This document shows positions 13,599-22,383 of a stretch of DNA of 50,662 nt, piece by piece (position 1 is the stretch's first letter; each line of letters begins with the position of its first letter). A program made the translations under genes and the position numbers. The stretch comes from Candidatus Saccharimonadota bacterium (lineage in GTDB: Bacteria; Patescibacteriota; Saccharimonadia; Saccharimonadales; Saccharimonadaceae): assembly GCA_009777315.1 (NCBI GenBank), contig WRMD01000007.1, positions 1 to 50,662 on the forward strand. Reading direction: 5' to 3'. Below the pieces are notes generated by a model, which saw only the letters and a program-made list of their open reading frames with translations, did not search any database and was not told where the DNA came from.

Positions 13599-14993
13599 GT
13601 GGTTGCGTTTAGCGCGTTTGTAACACTGGTGGCTTGGGTGGCTTCTCTATTCCGACCTATCAGTGCGGCGGTTGGCGGGAGCGTTGGCGTAGGTGTGAGC
13701 CTGCAATATAGCCTCACGATGACTCTGGGCGAGGAGTTTGCCACCGATAACTGCCAGGCCCAACCAAGCGGTGGCGGTGCAGTAGCCATGAATCCGACGC
13801 CGGACGGCCAGATATATTCGTCGTGCCTCAATGTCAATGTCGCGACGGACAATCCGTGGGGGTACACGCTGACCATGCGGAGTGAGACGGCTAATTTAGT
13901 CAGTGGGTCGAATAGTATACTGGCGCATAGCGGGACCATTGCAGCGCCGACGGTGCTCTCGAATGATCGATGGGGATTTTGCATTCCGAATATCTATATG
14001 CAGCGTGCGGGAGCGGGGGTCTTCGGGAACGGTGGTTCTTGTGGTGCGGCTAATAACATCGGCTCGGATACAGCGTATAGTTATGCCGGTTTGCCGACGA
14101 TAAACACCATAATCAAGAGGGTTAATAATACGCCTAGCACAGCGGCAGAGGCGAACACGCCGATCAGGTTTGGTGTCCGGCCGACTGCTGCCACCCCTGT
14201 CGGGACTTATGTTGCGACAGTAACGATAACCGCCAGCTTAAACGCCATGCCATTGCCGACTGCTCAGAACGGTGACATCATGCAGGAGATTGGCAGGACG
14301 CTTTCGTGTCCGACCACCAGGACGTGGATGATAGACGCAAGAGATAACAGAACCTATTGGGTGAGAGAGATACCGGACACGAGAGCGGACGTTGGGGATT
14401 TATGTTGGATGGAGACAAACTTGGCGTATGCAGGAGGAGGGACTAATACCTATGGGGATGTGAGGGCTATCACTAATAGCGAGTCAGCGAGCTCTACCGA
14501 TGCTTTCTTCATGATACCGCCAGGCGCGAACCCGACCAGCAATCCGACTTCGCCCAGCCTCAGCACGACCGGTGGCGGTCAGTTGGGCTATCTATATAAC
14601 TGGTGTGCAGCCATGGGCAATCAGCAGGGGACGGCGGCTTGTACAAACGCAGCAGCGCCCTTGCCCGACGCGAACATATCGATATGTCCGGGAGGCTGGC
14701 GGTTGCCAATCGGGGGGCCCGGAGGAGAATGGACCCTGTTAAATAACGCCATAAATAGTGGGTCGACTTCTAGTACCAGTGGCTTGCTCACTAATTCGCT
14801 GTTCATGTATAGCGGCGTTTGGGACGATTATTTCCAATATCAAGGCGAGGGTGGCGACTACTGGTCGGGGACGCTTGCCGACGCTACGAGTGCTTGGTAT
14901 ATATGGCTATACAGTCATACCTGGGGCGTCAACCCGTCGGCAACTGCCGATACTTCTATTGGGCTGGCGGTACGGTGTGTGGCGGATGATTAG
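13599..14993 (+). CDS. FISUMP-domain surface protein, possibly phase-variable
   Basis: 464 residues if begun at GTG 13599; with a 9-G or 12-G tract it would begin at ATG 13514 and be about 28 residues longer. A hydrophobic signal segment (FSAFVTLVAWVASLFRPISAA) is followed by a threonine/serine-rich region of about 210 residues. The C-terminal FISUMP domain follows: GYLYNWCAAMGN, SICPGGWRLPIGG, GEWTLLNNAI, GDYWSGTLAD and a final GLAVRCVADD. FISUMP proteins are large surface families in Fibrobacter and CPR, of unknown ligand. The + strand is G-rich here while neighbouring genes are C-rich, which suggests later acquisition or movement. GTG 13599 has no Shine-Dalgarno site. Confidence 0.8.
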   Translation: MVAFSAFVTLVAWVASLFRPISAAVGGSVGVGVSLQYSLTMTLGEEFATDNCQAQPSGGGAVAMNPTPDGQIYSSCLNVNVATDNPWGYTLTMRSETANLVSGSNSILAHSGTIAAPTVLSNDRWGFCIPNIYMQRAGAGVFGNGGSCGAANNIGSDTAYSYAGLPTINTIIKRVNNTPSTAAEANTPIRFGVRPTAATPVGTYVATVTITASLNAMPLPTAQNGDIMQEIGRTLSCPTTRTWMIDARDNRTYWVREIPDTRADVGDLCWMETNLAYAGGGTNTYGDVRAITNSESASSTDAFFMIPPGANPTSNPTSPSLSTTGGGQLGYLYNWCAAMGNQQGTAACTNAAAPLPDANISICPGGWRLPIGGPGGEWTLLNNAINSGSTSSTSGLLTNSLFMYSGVWDDYFQYQGEGGDYWSGTLADATSAWYIWLYSHTWGVNPSATADTSIGLAVRCVADD

Positions 14994-15032
14994 GCAGCAG
15001 AGGGCAGACGAGGAAGATATCCCCTACCCTAG

Positions 15033-15061
15033 TTGCTTTCTCCCCTTCCCTATGCTACAAT
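15033..15061 (+). promoter_or_regulatory. Promoter of rplK
   Basis: TTGCTT (15033-15038), 17-bp spacer, TGC-extended TACAAT (15056-15061). A leader of about 28 nt carries AAGGAG 5 bp before ATG 15096. Confidence 0.7.
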
Positions 15062-15095
15062 ACTAAAGTTACGCACACAAAATTAAGGAGTATCT

Positions 15096-15524
15096 ATGGC
15101 CGGTAAAAAGATAATCGGCAATCTTAAACTACGCGTCCCAGGTGGCCGCGCCACCGCTGGTCCGCCAGTCGGTAGCACCCTCGGCCAATGGGGCCTCAAC
15201 ATGATGGAGTTCATCAACCCCTTCAACGAGGCTACAAAAGATTTCCAGGGTAAAAACGTCATCGTCCATATTCAGGTTTACGAAGACCGAACCTTCACTT
15301 GGAACTGTCTCGGCCAGCCGGTCGACGACATGATCCGTGAAAAGATCAAAATCCAAAAAGGTTCCGGTAAGCCAAATATGGACAAAGTCGGTAAGATCAC
15401 TCGTGCCCAGCTCGAGGAGATCGCCCAGGTCAAGATGTCTCAGCTTAATGCCAACGATCTCGACGCAGCCGTCAAGATCGTCGCCGGCTCCGCCCGTTCC
15501 ATGGGCGTCGAAGTCGAGGGGTAA
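15096..15524 (+). CDS. rplK: 50S ribosomal protein L11
   Basis: 142 residues. The N-terminal domain holds the proline/glycine-rich segment GGRATAGPPVGSTLGQWGLN, which in L11 contacts 23S rRNA and the GTPase factors. The C-terminal RNA-binding domain ends with IVAGSARSMGVEVEG. The length is normal. It has its own promoter and terminator. rplA (L1), its usual partner, does not follow; a terminator and a convergent gene lie there, so the ancestral secE-nusG-rplK-rplA string is broken on both sides of rplK. Confidence 0.96.
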   Translation: MAGKKIIGNLKLRVPGGRATAGPPVGSTLGQWGLNMMEFINPFNEATKDFQGKNVIVHIQVYEDRTFTWNCLGQPVDDMIREKIKIQKGSGKPNMDKVGKITRAQLEEIAQVKMSQLNANDLDAAVKIVAGSARSMGVEVEG

Positions 15525-15573
15525 AGCCCCCACAGAGGAGTGGGCCCTCACCCTAGTGTCGAAAGACAGCAAA

Positions 15574-15600
15574 AACCCGCCGTTCCCGGCGGGGTTTTGT
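15574..15600 (+). terminator. Terminator of rplK
   Basis: Stem AACCCGCCG / CGGCGGGGTT with loop TTCC, followed by TTTGTTAT. Confidence 0.85.
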
Positions 15601-15620
15601 TATAAATGCGAAAACTGAAG

Positions 15621-16940
15621 TTACTTTTGACCATCGACTTCGATGATTAGCGCCCGAATCTCGTTCGCCACTCTCACCCGCAGGTCTCCGTTACTGCCGA
15701 CCAAGAAGCGTTCATTGAAGATTCTCGCCATCTCACCTGCATTCGGCGCCGCTAGCATGTCGTCTCGGAGAGCTCCCAAGTTATTCTCGTTCGGTCCCCA
15801 GTGCCAACTCAAAGCTCTCGCCCAGTCAAACGGCCGCCCATTCACGCTCACTCCGTGCAGCATGTCATCGATGAAATCGTTCTGCACCCTGATCGTGCCG
15901 CGGTCAACGTAGTTGTTGTGAAACACTCGATACTTCTGGGTCATCTGGTCTCCGTTATATTGCCTTATCTGGAACCACCCCCAATAGTTGTCTTGGCCGG
16001 GTGTGGGCATCGGCCACAATGAACCCTCAACGTAGTTCTGCGACCCCATCGACGACGCGAAGTCCAAACAATAACCCCTTCGTGTCCAATCTTCCAGTGT
16101 CGTTCTGAGGTTGCGTACCTGAGCCGCACTGAGCCGTTCCCCGTTGATGATCACCTCATCCGGCAATCGAAACCTCACCGTCGGCTCTACTGCGTACTTG
16201 TCAGACTGCACGGACTCTCCCATCGGGACTGTCAGCTCTGAGCCAACATTACCTGTCGTCTCGTCGCCTGTCACCTCTGGTTGGCTACCCGCTTCTTCCG
16301 TCACCGCGACCTCGAGTCGTGGACGAAACACCGGCGCTGATGCCAGTATCTCCTCCATCCTCTCCTGATACGCTGCGTCTTCCGCGGCCCAAATCGCCAT
16401 CTGCTCGGCAAATTTAGCATCCTGCACCTTCGCGTGGATGAAAACTCCGCCCGCCAGCACTAACATCATCACCGCCACGGTCGCCATCACGGTATTCGCG
16501 GTGTTGTCCCGGAAGTTGCGACCCAGCAACACCGCGCCAGCCCAGAGGATTAATCCTCCCAAGCCAACCAATTGTGCCAAGATAAGCAACAAGTCCATCG
16601 GGAATAGGACCAGCATCGGCACCAACAGTAAAAACGTCAGCGTCCACGCCAACGGTCCACTGCGCCTTCCGTGCAGCTCCAGCTTTCTTGCGATGGGTTG
16701 TGCCACCTTTTCGAGATACATATGTGCTATTGGAAAATTGCCCTCGTACTTGGCCTTCTTCTCCCTGGCAACCGTCTTGGGCTCTCGCCTTTCGATAGTC
16801 GCGCCGGGGAACAACATAAGAACGTTTCCGTCCGCTGCACGTTGTCCATTTGTTGCAGGTGTTTCCGGTTGCAGCCTGACCAGCGCTGTGCTGTTTTCGC
16901 CGCTTGTTCTGCCACTTCTGTGTTTCCGGTTGTCTTCCAT
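15621..16940 (-). CDS. Membrane protein with lysozyme-like C-terminal domain
   Basis: 439 residues from ATG 16940, which has AGGAGG 8 bp upstream; longer in-frame starts would lie in the leader. Residues 1-110 are charged and cytoplasmic. Three hydrophobic segments follow between about 118 and 200 (for example LAWTLTFLLLVPMLVLFPM and ATVAVMMLVLAGGVFIHA). A variable acidic linker leads to a C-terminal domain of about 170 residues with DNYWGWFQIRQYNG and SWHWGPNENNLGAL, patterns like those of lysozyme or tail-lysozyme folds. It may remodel host or own peptidoglycan. The catalytic glutamate cannot be fixed by eye. It is expressed from a shared-type strong promoter with a leader of about 115 nt. 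Confidence 0.55.
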   Translation of the reverse strand: MEDNRKHRSGRTSGENSTALVRLQPETPATNGQRAADGNVLMLFPGATIERREPKTVAREKKAKYEGNFPIAHMYLEKVAQPIARKLELHGRRSGPLAWTLTFLLLVPMLVLFPMDLLLILAQLVGLGGLILWAGAVLLGRNFRDNTANTVMATVAVMMLVLAGGVFIHAKVQDAKFAEQMAIWAAEDAAYQERMEEILASAPVFRPRLEVAVTEEAGSQPEVTGDETTGNVGSELTVPMGESVQSDKYAVEPTVRFRLPDEVIINGERLSAAQVRNLRTTLEDWTRRGYCLDFASSMGSQNYVEGSLWPMPTPGQDNYWGWFQIRQYNGDQMTQKYRVFHNNYVDRGTIRVQNDFIDDMLHGVSVNGRPFDWARALSWHWGPNENNLGALRDDMLAAPNAGEMARIFNERFLVGSNGDLRVRVANEIRALIIEVDGQK

Positions 16941-17062
16941 GCTTTTAACCTCCTCTGGGTTCGCCTTTCGGCTAAATATGGGATTTATAGGGTGGTTCAG
17001 TTTTTCGCATAATTTCAAAGTCCAAACGGGCCTGTTAAGAACATTTGCCCAGTCTACCATCC

Positions 17063-17091
17063 ATTATAGCACAAGAGGTATCAAAAGTCAA
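17063..17091 (-). promoter_or_regulatory. Strong shared-type promoter of the 16940 gene
   Basis: Minus strand: TTGACT (17086-17091), 17-bp spacer ending CTTGTGC, TATAAT (17063-17068). It lies just beyond the 3' end of the P-type ATPase gene at 17107. Confidence 0.75.
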
Positions 17092-17106
17092 TACTTATGC
17101 ACGATT

Positions 17107-19578
17107 TTATGTGACTTTATTTCGCATCACCCCTGTTACAGCTCGCCTCTCTCGCCACCTATACCAGCCGACTTTTACCGTATCTAGCAGCACAAAGAAC
17201 AGCGCCGACGTCGCAACAATCATCACCAAACTCGTCGCCGGCAAAGCCACAAAACCCAAGAAATCTGCCACCGGCGCAATATACGTCAAAATCACCGACC
17301 CCACCATCATCAGAAGCGACACTGAAAGCAACTGCCACGATGGTCTAACACCCTGCCAGAAAAACCCTTTGCGCCGCACCGACAGCACCACTGCCAGTTG
17401 CGTCAGGTTGAAGAAGATAAACAGATACGTCCTGGTCAGCGGCGTCGACGCCGTCCCCATCAGCACAAAGAACACCAGATAAAACACCGCCACAAACGCC
17501 CCCAGCGCGATCGACGTCCGCACCAGATTCGCAACCTGGCTCGCCACCAGCGGCTTGTCCACCTCCTCCTCGTCCACCCCATCCGTAAAGATTGTCAGCA
17601 GCGGCATATCCTGGATCAAGTTCCCGATCAAGAGCTGTATCGGCAACATCGGCAGATCCGCCGCCCAAACCACATAAAACACCGCCAGAGAAAAGAAGTT
17701 CCCCAAGTTCCCGATCATCGCGTGCTTGATATACTTGTTGACATTGATAAAGATCCGCCGCCCATAGCGAATCCCCTTGATAATCACCTCGAGATCACTC
17801 TTTAGTAGCACAATATCCGCGCTATCCTTCGCCACATCCGTCGCCCCCGCCACCGCTATCGACGCGTCCGCCAGCTTCAGCGACGGCGCGTCATTCACCC
17901 CGTCCCCCTGATACCCGACCACGTTTTTCTCCCGGAGCTGCTGAATAATCCGATACTTCTGCTCCGGTGTCACCCGCGCGAAACAATTACACTCGGTAAT
18001 CGCCCTATCAAACTCCGCCAGCGACATTTTCTCGATCTCCGCTCCCAAATACACCCTATCCCCCTCCCGAATCAGCCCCACTTCCAGCGCCACATGCGTC
18101 GCCTCCTCCACGCTATCCCCCGTCAAAATCTTTACCGTTACCCCCAGTTCATGCGCCAACGCCACCGTTGCCTTCGCCGTCGGCCTGAGCGGATCCACCA
18201 TATTCGCAAATCCCAAGAAAGTCATCCCCTTCTCTTCCTTCAGGATATCAAAATCTTTCCCAAAATCCACCGCTTTATAAGCGATCCCAATCTGCCTCGT
18301 CCCCCGCTCGCAAGTTTTCGCGACTATCTTGTCATAACTATGCCTACCCCTAGAAATCCCGAGTAATGCCTCAATCGCCCCCACCGCCACCAGATAAAAC
18401 TGCCCGGTTTTCGGATCTTCCAGCACCACCCGTCGCCGCCTCGCCTCCGGATCAAACCCCAGCGTCTGCACCTGCTCCCACCCCTTCACCTGCTCCTGCA
18501 CCTTGGTCGGCACATACTCCATAAACGCCTTATCAAAAGCCGTATAATGTTGCTTCCCACCCCTAACCTTCAGCCCGCTAATCGACGCGTAAGCCAGCCG
18601 CTGAAACAGCGCCTCATGCTCCGTCACCACGTTCGTAATCGTCAATTTATCCTGCGTCAGCGTCCCGGTTTTATCCGTACAGAGCACATTCACCCGCCCC
18701 AAATCCTCGATCGCCGAAAGCCGCTTCACCACCACCTTATGTTTCGCCAGTCGGAGCGCCCCATTCGACAGCGAAACCGTCGTAATCATCGGCAACGCCT
18801 CCGGCACCACCGTCATCGCCAGCGCGATAATAAACAGAATTACGTCCGCCAAGCTATTTGTCGTATTCGGATGCACCGCCCGCGCCACCAGCATCAGCAC
18901 AATCGTCGCCCCAATCAACCTCAGCATCGAAAAACTAAACTGATTCAGCGATTTCTGATACGGCGTCACCTTTTTCGTGTTTTTCGACAGCTCCGCGATC
19001 TTCCCAAGCTCCGTCCGATTTCCCGTCGCGTACACTACTCCCTTGCACGCCCCCCGCTCCACCACACTCCCGGCAAACAACAGCCGATCATTCTTATCCT
19101 TCGCGTCCGGACTCTTCGTAATCGGCACACTCTCCCCCGTCAGCTGCGATTCATTGACCGAAAGCTCCGTCGCCTCCATCACCTTTACGTCCGCCGGCAC
19201 CACATCTCCACCCCTGAGAATCACTACGTCACCTGGCACCAGTTCCGCCACGTCGACCATCGCCTGTTTGCCGCCCCGCACCACCAAAGCCTGCCGCTTT
19301 ATCAGATCCGACAGCCGCTCCACCGCCTTCTCCGAACGAAACTCCTGCACGAATCCCAGCAACGCGTTTAATACCACAATCGCCGCGATCACCCCCGCGT
19401 TCGGCACGTCACCCATGTAGAGCGCCAGCCCCGCCGCAAACACCAAAATAAAGCTCATCGGGTTAAACAATTGCCTAAGCAGAACCTTGTACGCCCGCGG
19501 CTTCTCTTTTGCAAACGCGTTCTCGCCGTATTTCGCTAGCGCCGCCTTCACCTGCGCGGGTGTCAACCCTTCTATCAT
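17107..19578 (-). CDS. P-type cation-transporting ATPase (Ca2+/Na+-type, P2-like)
   Basis: 823 residues. Visible in order: actuator motif LTGESVPITKS (about 150), membrane-4 motif TVVPEALPMITTVS (about 258), phosphorylation site CTDKTGTLTQDK (about 300), hinge VGYQGDGVNDAPSLK (about 595) and six C-terminal helices. In SERCA-like pumps the M4 motif is PEGLP; here it is PEALP, as in several bacterial calcium or proton pumps, so the ion is uncertain. The gene follows the MgtA-like pump in the same direction after 91 bases that contain a strong hairpin, so the two are probably co-transcribed with control between them. Confidence 0.88.
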   Translation of the reverse strand: MIEGLTPAQVKAALAKYGENAFAKEKPRAYKVLLRQLFNPMSFILVFAAGLALYMGDVPNAGVIAAIVVLNALLGFVQEFRSEKAVERLSDLIKRQALVVRGGKQAMVDVAELVPGDVVILRGGDVVPADVKVMEATELSVNESQLTGESVPITKSPDAKDKNDRLLFAGSVVERGACKGVVYATGNRTELGKIAELSKNTKKVTPYQKSLNQFSFSMLRLIGATIVLMLVARAVHPNTTNSLADVILFIIALAMTVVPEALPMITTVSLSNGALRLAKHKVVVKRLSAIEDLGRVNVLCTDKTGTLTQDKLTITNVVTEHEALFQRLAYASISGLKVRGGKQHYTAFDKAFMEYVPTKVQEQVKGWEQVQTLGFDPEARRRRVVLEDPKTGQFYLVAVGAIEALLGISRGRHSYDKIVAKTCERGTRQIGIAYKAVDFGKDFDILKEEKGMTFLGFANMVDPLRPTAKATVALAHELGVTVKILTGDSVEEATHVALEVGLIREGDRVYLGAEIEKMSLAEFDRAITECNCFARVTPEQKYRIIQQLREKNVVGYQGDGVNDAPSLKLADASIAVAGATDVAKDSADIVLLKSDLEVIIKGIRYGRRIFINVNKYIKHAMIGNLGNFFSLAVFYVVWAADLPMLPIQLLIGNLIQDMPLLTIFTDGVDEEEVDKPLVASQVANLVRTSIALGAFVAVFYLVFFVLMGTASTPLTRTYLFIFFNLTQLAVVLSVRRKGFFWQGVRPSWQLLSVSLLMMVGSVILTYIAPVADFLGFVALPATSLVMIVATSALFFVLLDTVKVGWYRWRERRAVTGVMRNKVT

Positions 19579-19611
19579 TCCGCCTCCGTGAGCGCAGCGA
19601 ACGCCGCAGGC

Positions 19612-19648
19612 ATGAATCGGCTCAAAATCGCAATTTTGGCCGATTCAT
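19612..19648. promoter_or_regulatory. Long hairpin between the two P-type ATPase genes
   Basis: ATGAATCGGC pairs with GCCGATTCAT, and inside it CAAAAT pairs with ATTTTG, leaving loop CGCA and one bulged base: 16 paired bases. No T-run follows. It could be a processing or attenuation signal between two co-directional genes. Confidence 0.55.
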
Positions 19649-19669
19649 CGCGAGCTTGAGCGAGCAGAC

Positions 19670-22357
19670 TTATATCCACTCCCTAAATGCCTTCTTATAC
19701 ACACCTTTCACCATCTGCACCGCCACAAAATACGCCACCAAAATCACGATAATCCACGGCAAGAACGCCACCGTCACCGTCTCCATTTGCAACGCCTCCG
19801 CCAGCGGCCCAAACGCAATCACCACCGCCGCCACCGACACCACCAGCGTTGTCAGCAGCAGCGGCCAACTCGGACGACTCTGCAAAAACGGCACCTTGCC
19901 CGTCCGCCCCACCAGCGTCACCAAAATCTGCGTCAAACAGCCGATAATAAACCACCCACCCCAGAACGCCGCCGCCATTTCCGGCGAATTATAACCCAGC
20001 AGAAACCACAAAATCAAAAACGTCCCAATATCAAAAATCGACGACACCGGCCCCATCACCAGCATAAACCGCGTAATCGACTTCGGCGACCACTTCCGCG
20101 GCTTCTTTAGATATTCCTCGTCCACATTATCAAACGGCATCCCCACCTGCGATATGTCAGACAGCAGATTCTGCACCAAAATCTGGATCGGCAACATCGG
20201 TAAAAACGGCAAAAAAATCGACGCCCCCATCACCGCCACCATATTCCCAAAGTTCGACGACACCGTCAGCTTGATATACTTCGACACATTCCCAAACGTC
20301 CGCCGCCCCTCAATCACCCCGTGGTTCAGCACCAAAAGATCCTTCTCCATCAAGATAATATTCGCCGTTTCCTTCGAAATATCCACCGCCGTATCCACGC
20401 TAATCCCCACATCCGCCTGATGCAGCGGCGGCGCGTCATTAATCCCGTCACCCAGATACCCCACCGTATGCCCCGCCTCCTGTAACACCCGCACTACCCG
20501 CTCTTTTTCGGCCGGGCTTAGCTTCGCAAATAGCTCACAATCCCGCACCGCCTCCACCAGCGCCGCATCATCCATCGCATCAATGTCCTTGCCCGTCAGC
20601 GCCCGCTTCGTACTAATCCCCACCTTATCACAGACCAGTTTCGCCACCCCCAAACTATCCCCCGTCAACACCACCGTGTGCACTCCGCTCGCCTTCAGCG
20701 CTTTCACCGCCTCCGCCGCACTCTCCTTCGGCGGGTCAAAAAACCCAATAAACCCCACCAACGTCATCTCCGCCTCATCCGCCACCCCAAACTTCTCTCC
20801 GTCATGCGTCTTCAGCGGCTTTATCGCCACCGCCAGCATCCTTAGACCCTCGTTATTATGCTTATCATAGGTCGCCATCGCTCGCTTCTCTTGCGTTTCA
20901 TCTAGCGCTACCACCCTCCCATCCACCTCAATCTTCGCCGAAATATCGATCATCTCCTCGACCGCGCCCTTAGTAATCAACATCTTCTTGCCGTTTTTAT
21001 CCTCCACCACCACACTCATCCGCCGCCGCGCAAAATCAAACGGAATCTCATCAATCTCCACCACCCCCTCATCCGAAATCCTATTCTTCTCCCCCCGCGC
21101 AATCACCGCCACGTCAATCTCACTCTTCAGCCCCGACTGCAATTTCGCATTCAAAAACGCATATCTCAGCACCTCTTCACTATCCTTATTGTCCGGCGTC
21201 AAATACCGCTCAATCGTGATATTATCCTCGGTCAGCGTCCCGGTCTTGTCCGTACAGAGAATATCCATCTCCCCAAACGCCTGTATCGCCCCCAGGTTCT
21301 TCACAATCACCTTTTTCTTACTCATTCGCATCGCTCCGGTCGCCAGCGTCGTCGATAGCACCATCGGCAGCATCTCCGGCGTCAGCCCCACCGCGATCGA
21401 CACCGCAAATAACAGCGACGCCGACCAATCCTGCTTCAAAAACCCATTCACCACAAACACCAGCGGCACCATCACCAGCATCATCCGGATCAAAAGCTTA
21501 CTCACACTCGACACCCCTCGCTCAAAACTATTCTTCCCCCGATCATTCGCAAGCGACTTCGCCATCGACCCAAAATACGTATTGTTCCCCGTCAAAAGCA
21601 CCACCGCCGTCGCCGACCCACTCACCACATTCGTCCCCATAAACCCGATATTATGAAAATCCGTGATCGATTCCGCCTCCTTCGTCCGCGAATTAGCAAA
21701 CTTCTCCACCGGCGCCGACTCCCCCGTCAGAGCCGCCTGCGCAATAAACGTATCTTTCGTCGACAAAAACCTCACATCCGCCGGAATCATATCCCCCGCC
21801 ATCAGCCGCACCACGTCCCCCGGCACCACCTCCCTCATATCGATCTCAACCAGCTTCCCATCCCGATACACCCCAGCCGTATTCGCAATCATCGACGCCA
21901 GTTTCGCCGCCGCCGCATGCGACCTCTGCCCCTGCACAAACGACAGCGTGCTCGCCACCAGTATCATCACCCCAATAATCCCAATCGTCAGATAGTCGAC
22001 CACCCCCTCCGTCAGCAAATCCGTCACAACCGACACCACCGCAATAATCGCGAGCACCACATTAAACGGATTTACCACCGCCTCAAACAACCGATGCCCC
22101 GCCGTCTCTTTCTTGCCGACCACAATCTCATTGCTGCCGACTTTCTCCAGCTTTTTCTCCGCCGCCCTGGCGCCGAGGCCCAGCGGCCCCTTCGTCTCCT
22201 TATCAAATTCTATATCAAACTTCTCAACCAACTCCGGCTTGGGCAGCAAACTCAGCTTCTTCAGCCGCTGCTCACACAGACTTTGCTCCCTCTTCTGGCC
22301 ACCCTGCCCCTGCACAAACGCCTTCCCTCTCCCAGACGCCTTCCACTTCCTAAACAT
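19670..22357 (-). CDS. mgtA: Mg2+-transporting P-type ATPase, MgtA-like (P3B)
   Basis: 895 residues. The basic soluble N-terminus (about 1-90) resembles MgtA/MgtB. Actuator motif ALTGESAPVEK (about 200); M4 motif VGLTPEMLPMVLS (about 315), the TPEMLP signature typical of magnesium pumps; phosphorylation site CTDKTGTLTEDN (about 360); hinge GYLGDGINDAPPL (about 630); then the C-terminal helices. It imports Mg2+ when magnesium is low. The transcript looks leaderless: a TG-extended TATAAT on the minus strand at 22364-22369 puts the start at the ATG (22357). No Mg2+-sensing leader can therefore exist upstream. Confidence 0.9.
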   Translation of the reverse strand: MFRKWKASGRGKAFVQGQGGQKREQSLCEQRLKKLSLLPKPELVEKFDIEFDKETKGPLGLGARAAEKKLEKVGSNEIVVGKKETAGHRLFEAVVNPFNVVLAIIAVVSVVTDLLTEGVVDYLTIGIIGVMILVASTLSFVQGQRSHAAAAKLASMIANTAGVYRDGKLVEIDMREVVPGDVVRLMAGDMIPADVRFLSTKDTFIAQAALTGESAPVEKFANSRTKEAESITDFHNIGFMGTNVVSGSATAVVLLTGNNTYFGSMAKSLANDRGKNSFERGVSSVSKLLIRMMLVMVPLVFVVNGFLKQDWSASLLFAVSIAVGLTPEMLPMVLSTTLATGAMRMSKKKVIVKNLGAIQAFGEMDILCTDKTGTLTEDNITIERYLTPDNKDSEEVLRYAFLNAKLQSGLKSEIDVAVIARGEKNRISDEGVVEIDEIPFDFARRRMSVVVEDKNGKKMLITKGAVEEMIDISAKIEVDGRVVALDETQEKRAMATYDKHNNEGLRMLAVAIKPLKTHDGEKFGVADEAEMTLVGFIGFFDPPKESAAEAVKALKASGVHTVVLTGDSLGVAKLVCDKVGISTKRALTGKDIDAMDDAALVEAVRDCELFAKLSPAEKERVVRVLQEAGHTVGYLGDGINDAPPLHQADVGISVDTAVDISKETANIILMEKDLLVLNHGVIEGRRTFGNVSKYIKLTVSSNFGNMVAVMGASIFLPFLPMLPIQILVQNLLSDISQVGMPFDNVDEEYLKKPRKWSPKSITRFMLVMGPVSSIFDIGTFLILWFLLGYNSPEMAAAFWGGWFIIGCLTQILVTLVGRTGKVPFLQSRPSWPLLLTTLVVSVAAVVIAFGPLAEALQMETVTVAFLPWIIVILVAYFVAVQMVKGVYKKAFREWI

Positions 22358-22383
22358 AAGCCTATTATACCACTAAAGCACCA

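Noticed and set aside
15525-15620. rplA directly after rplK
   Set aside because: The space holds only a terminator, and the following gene is convergent and unrelated.
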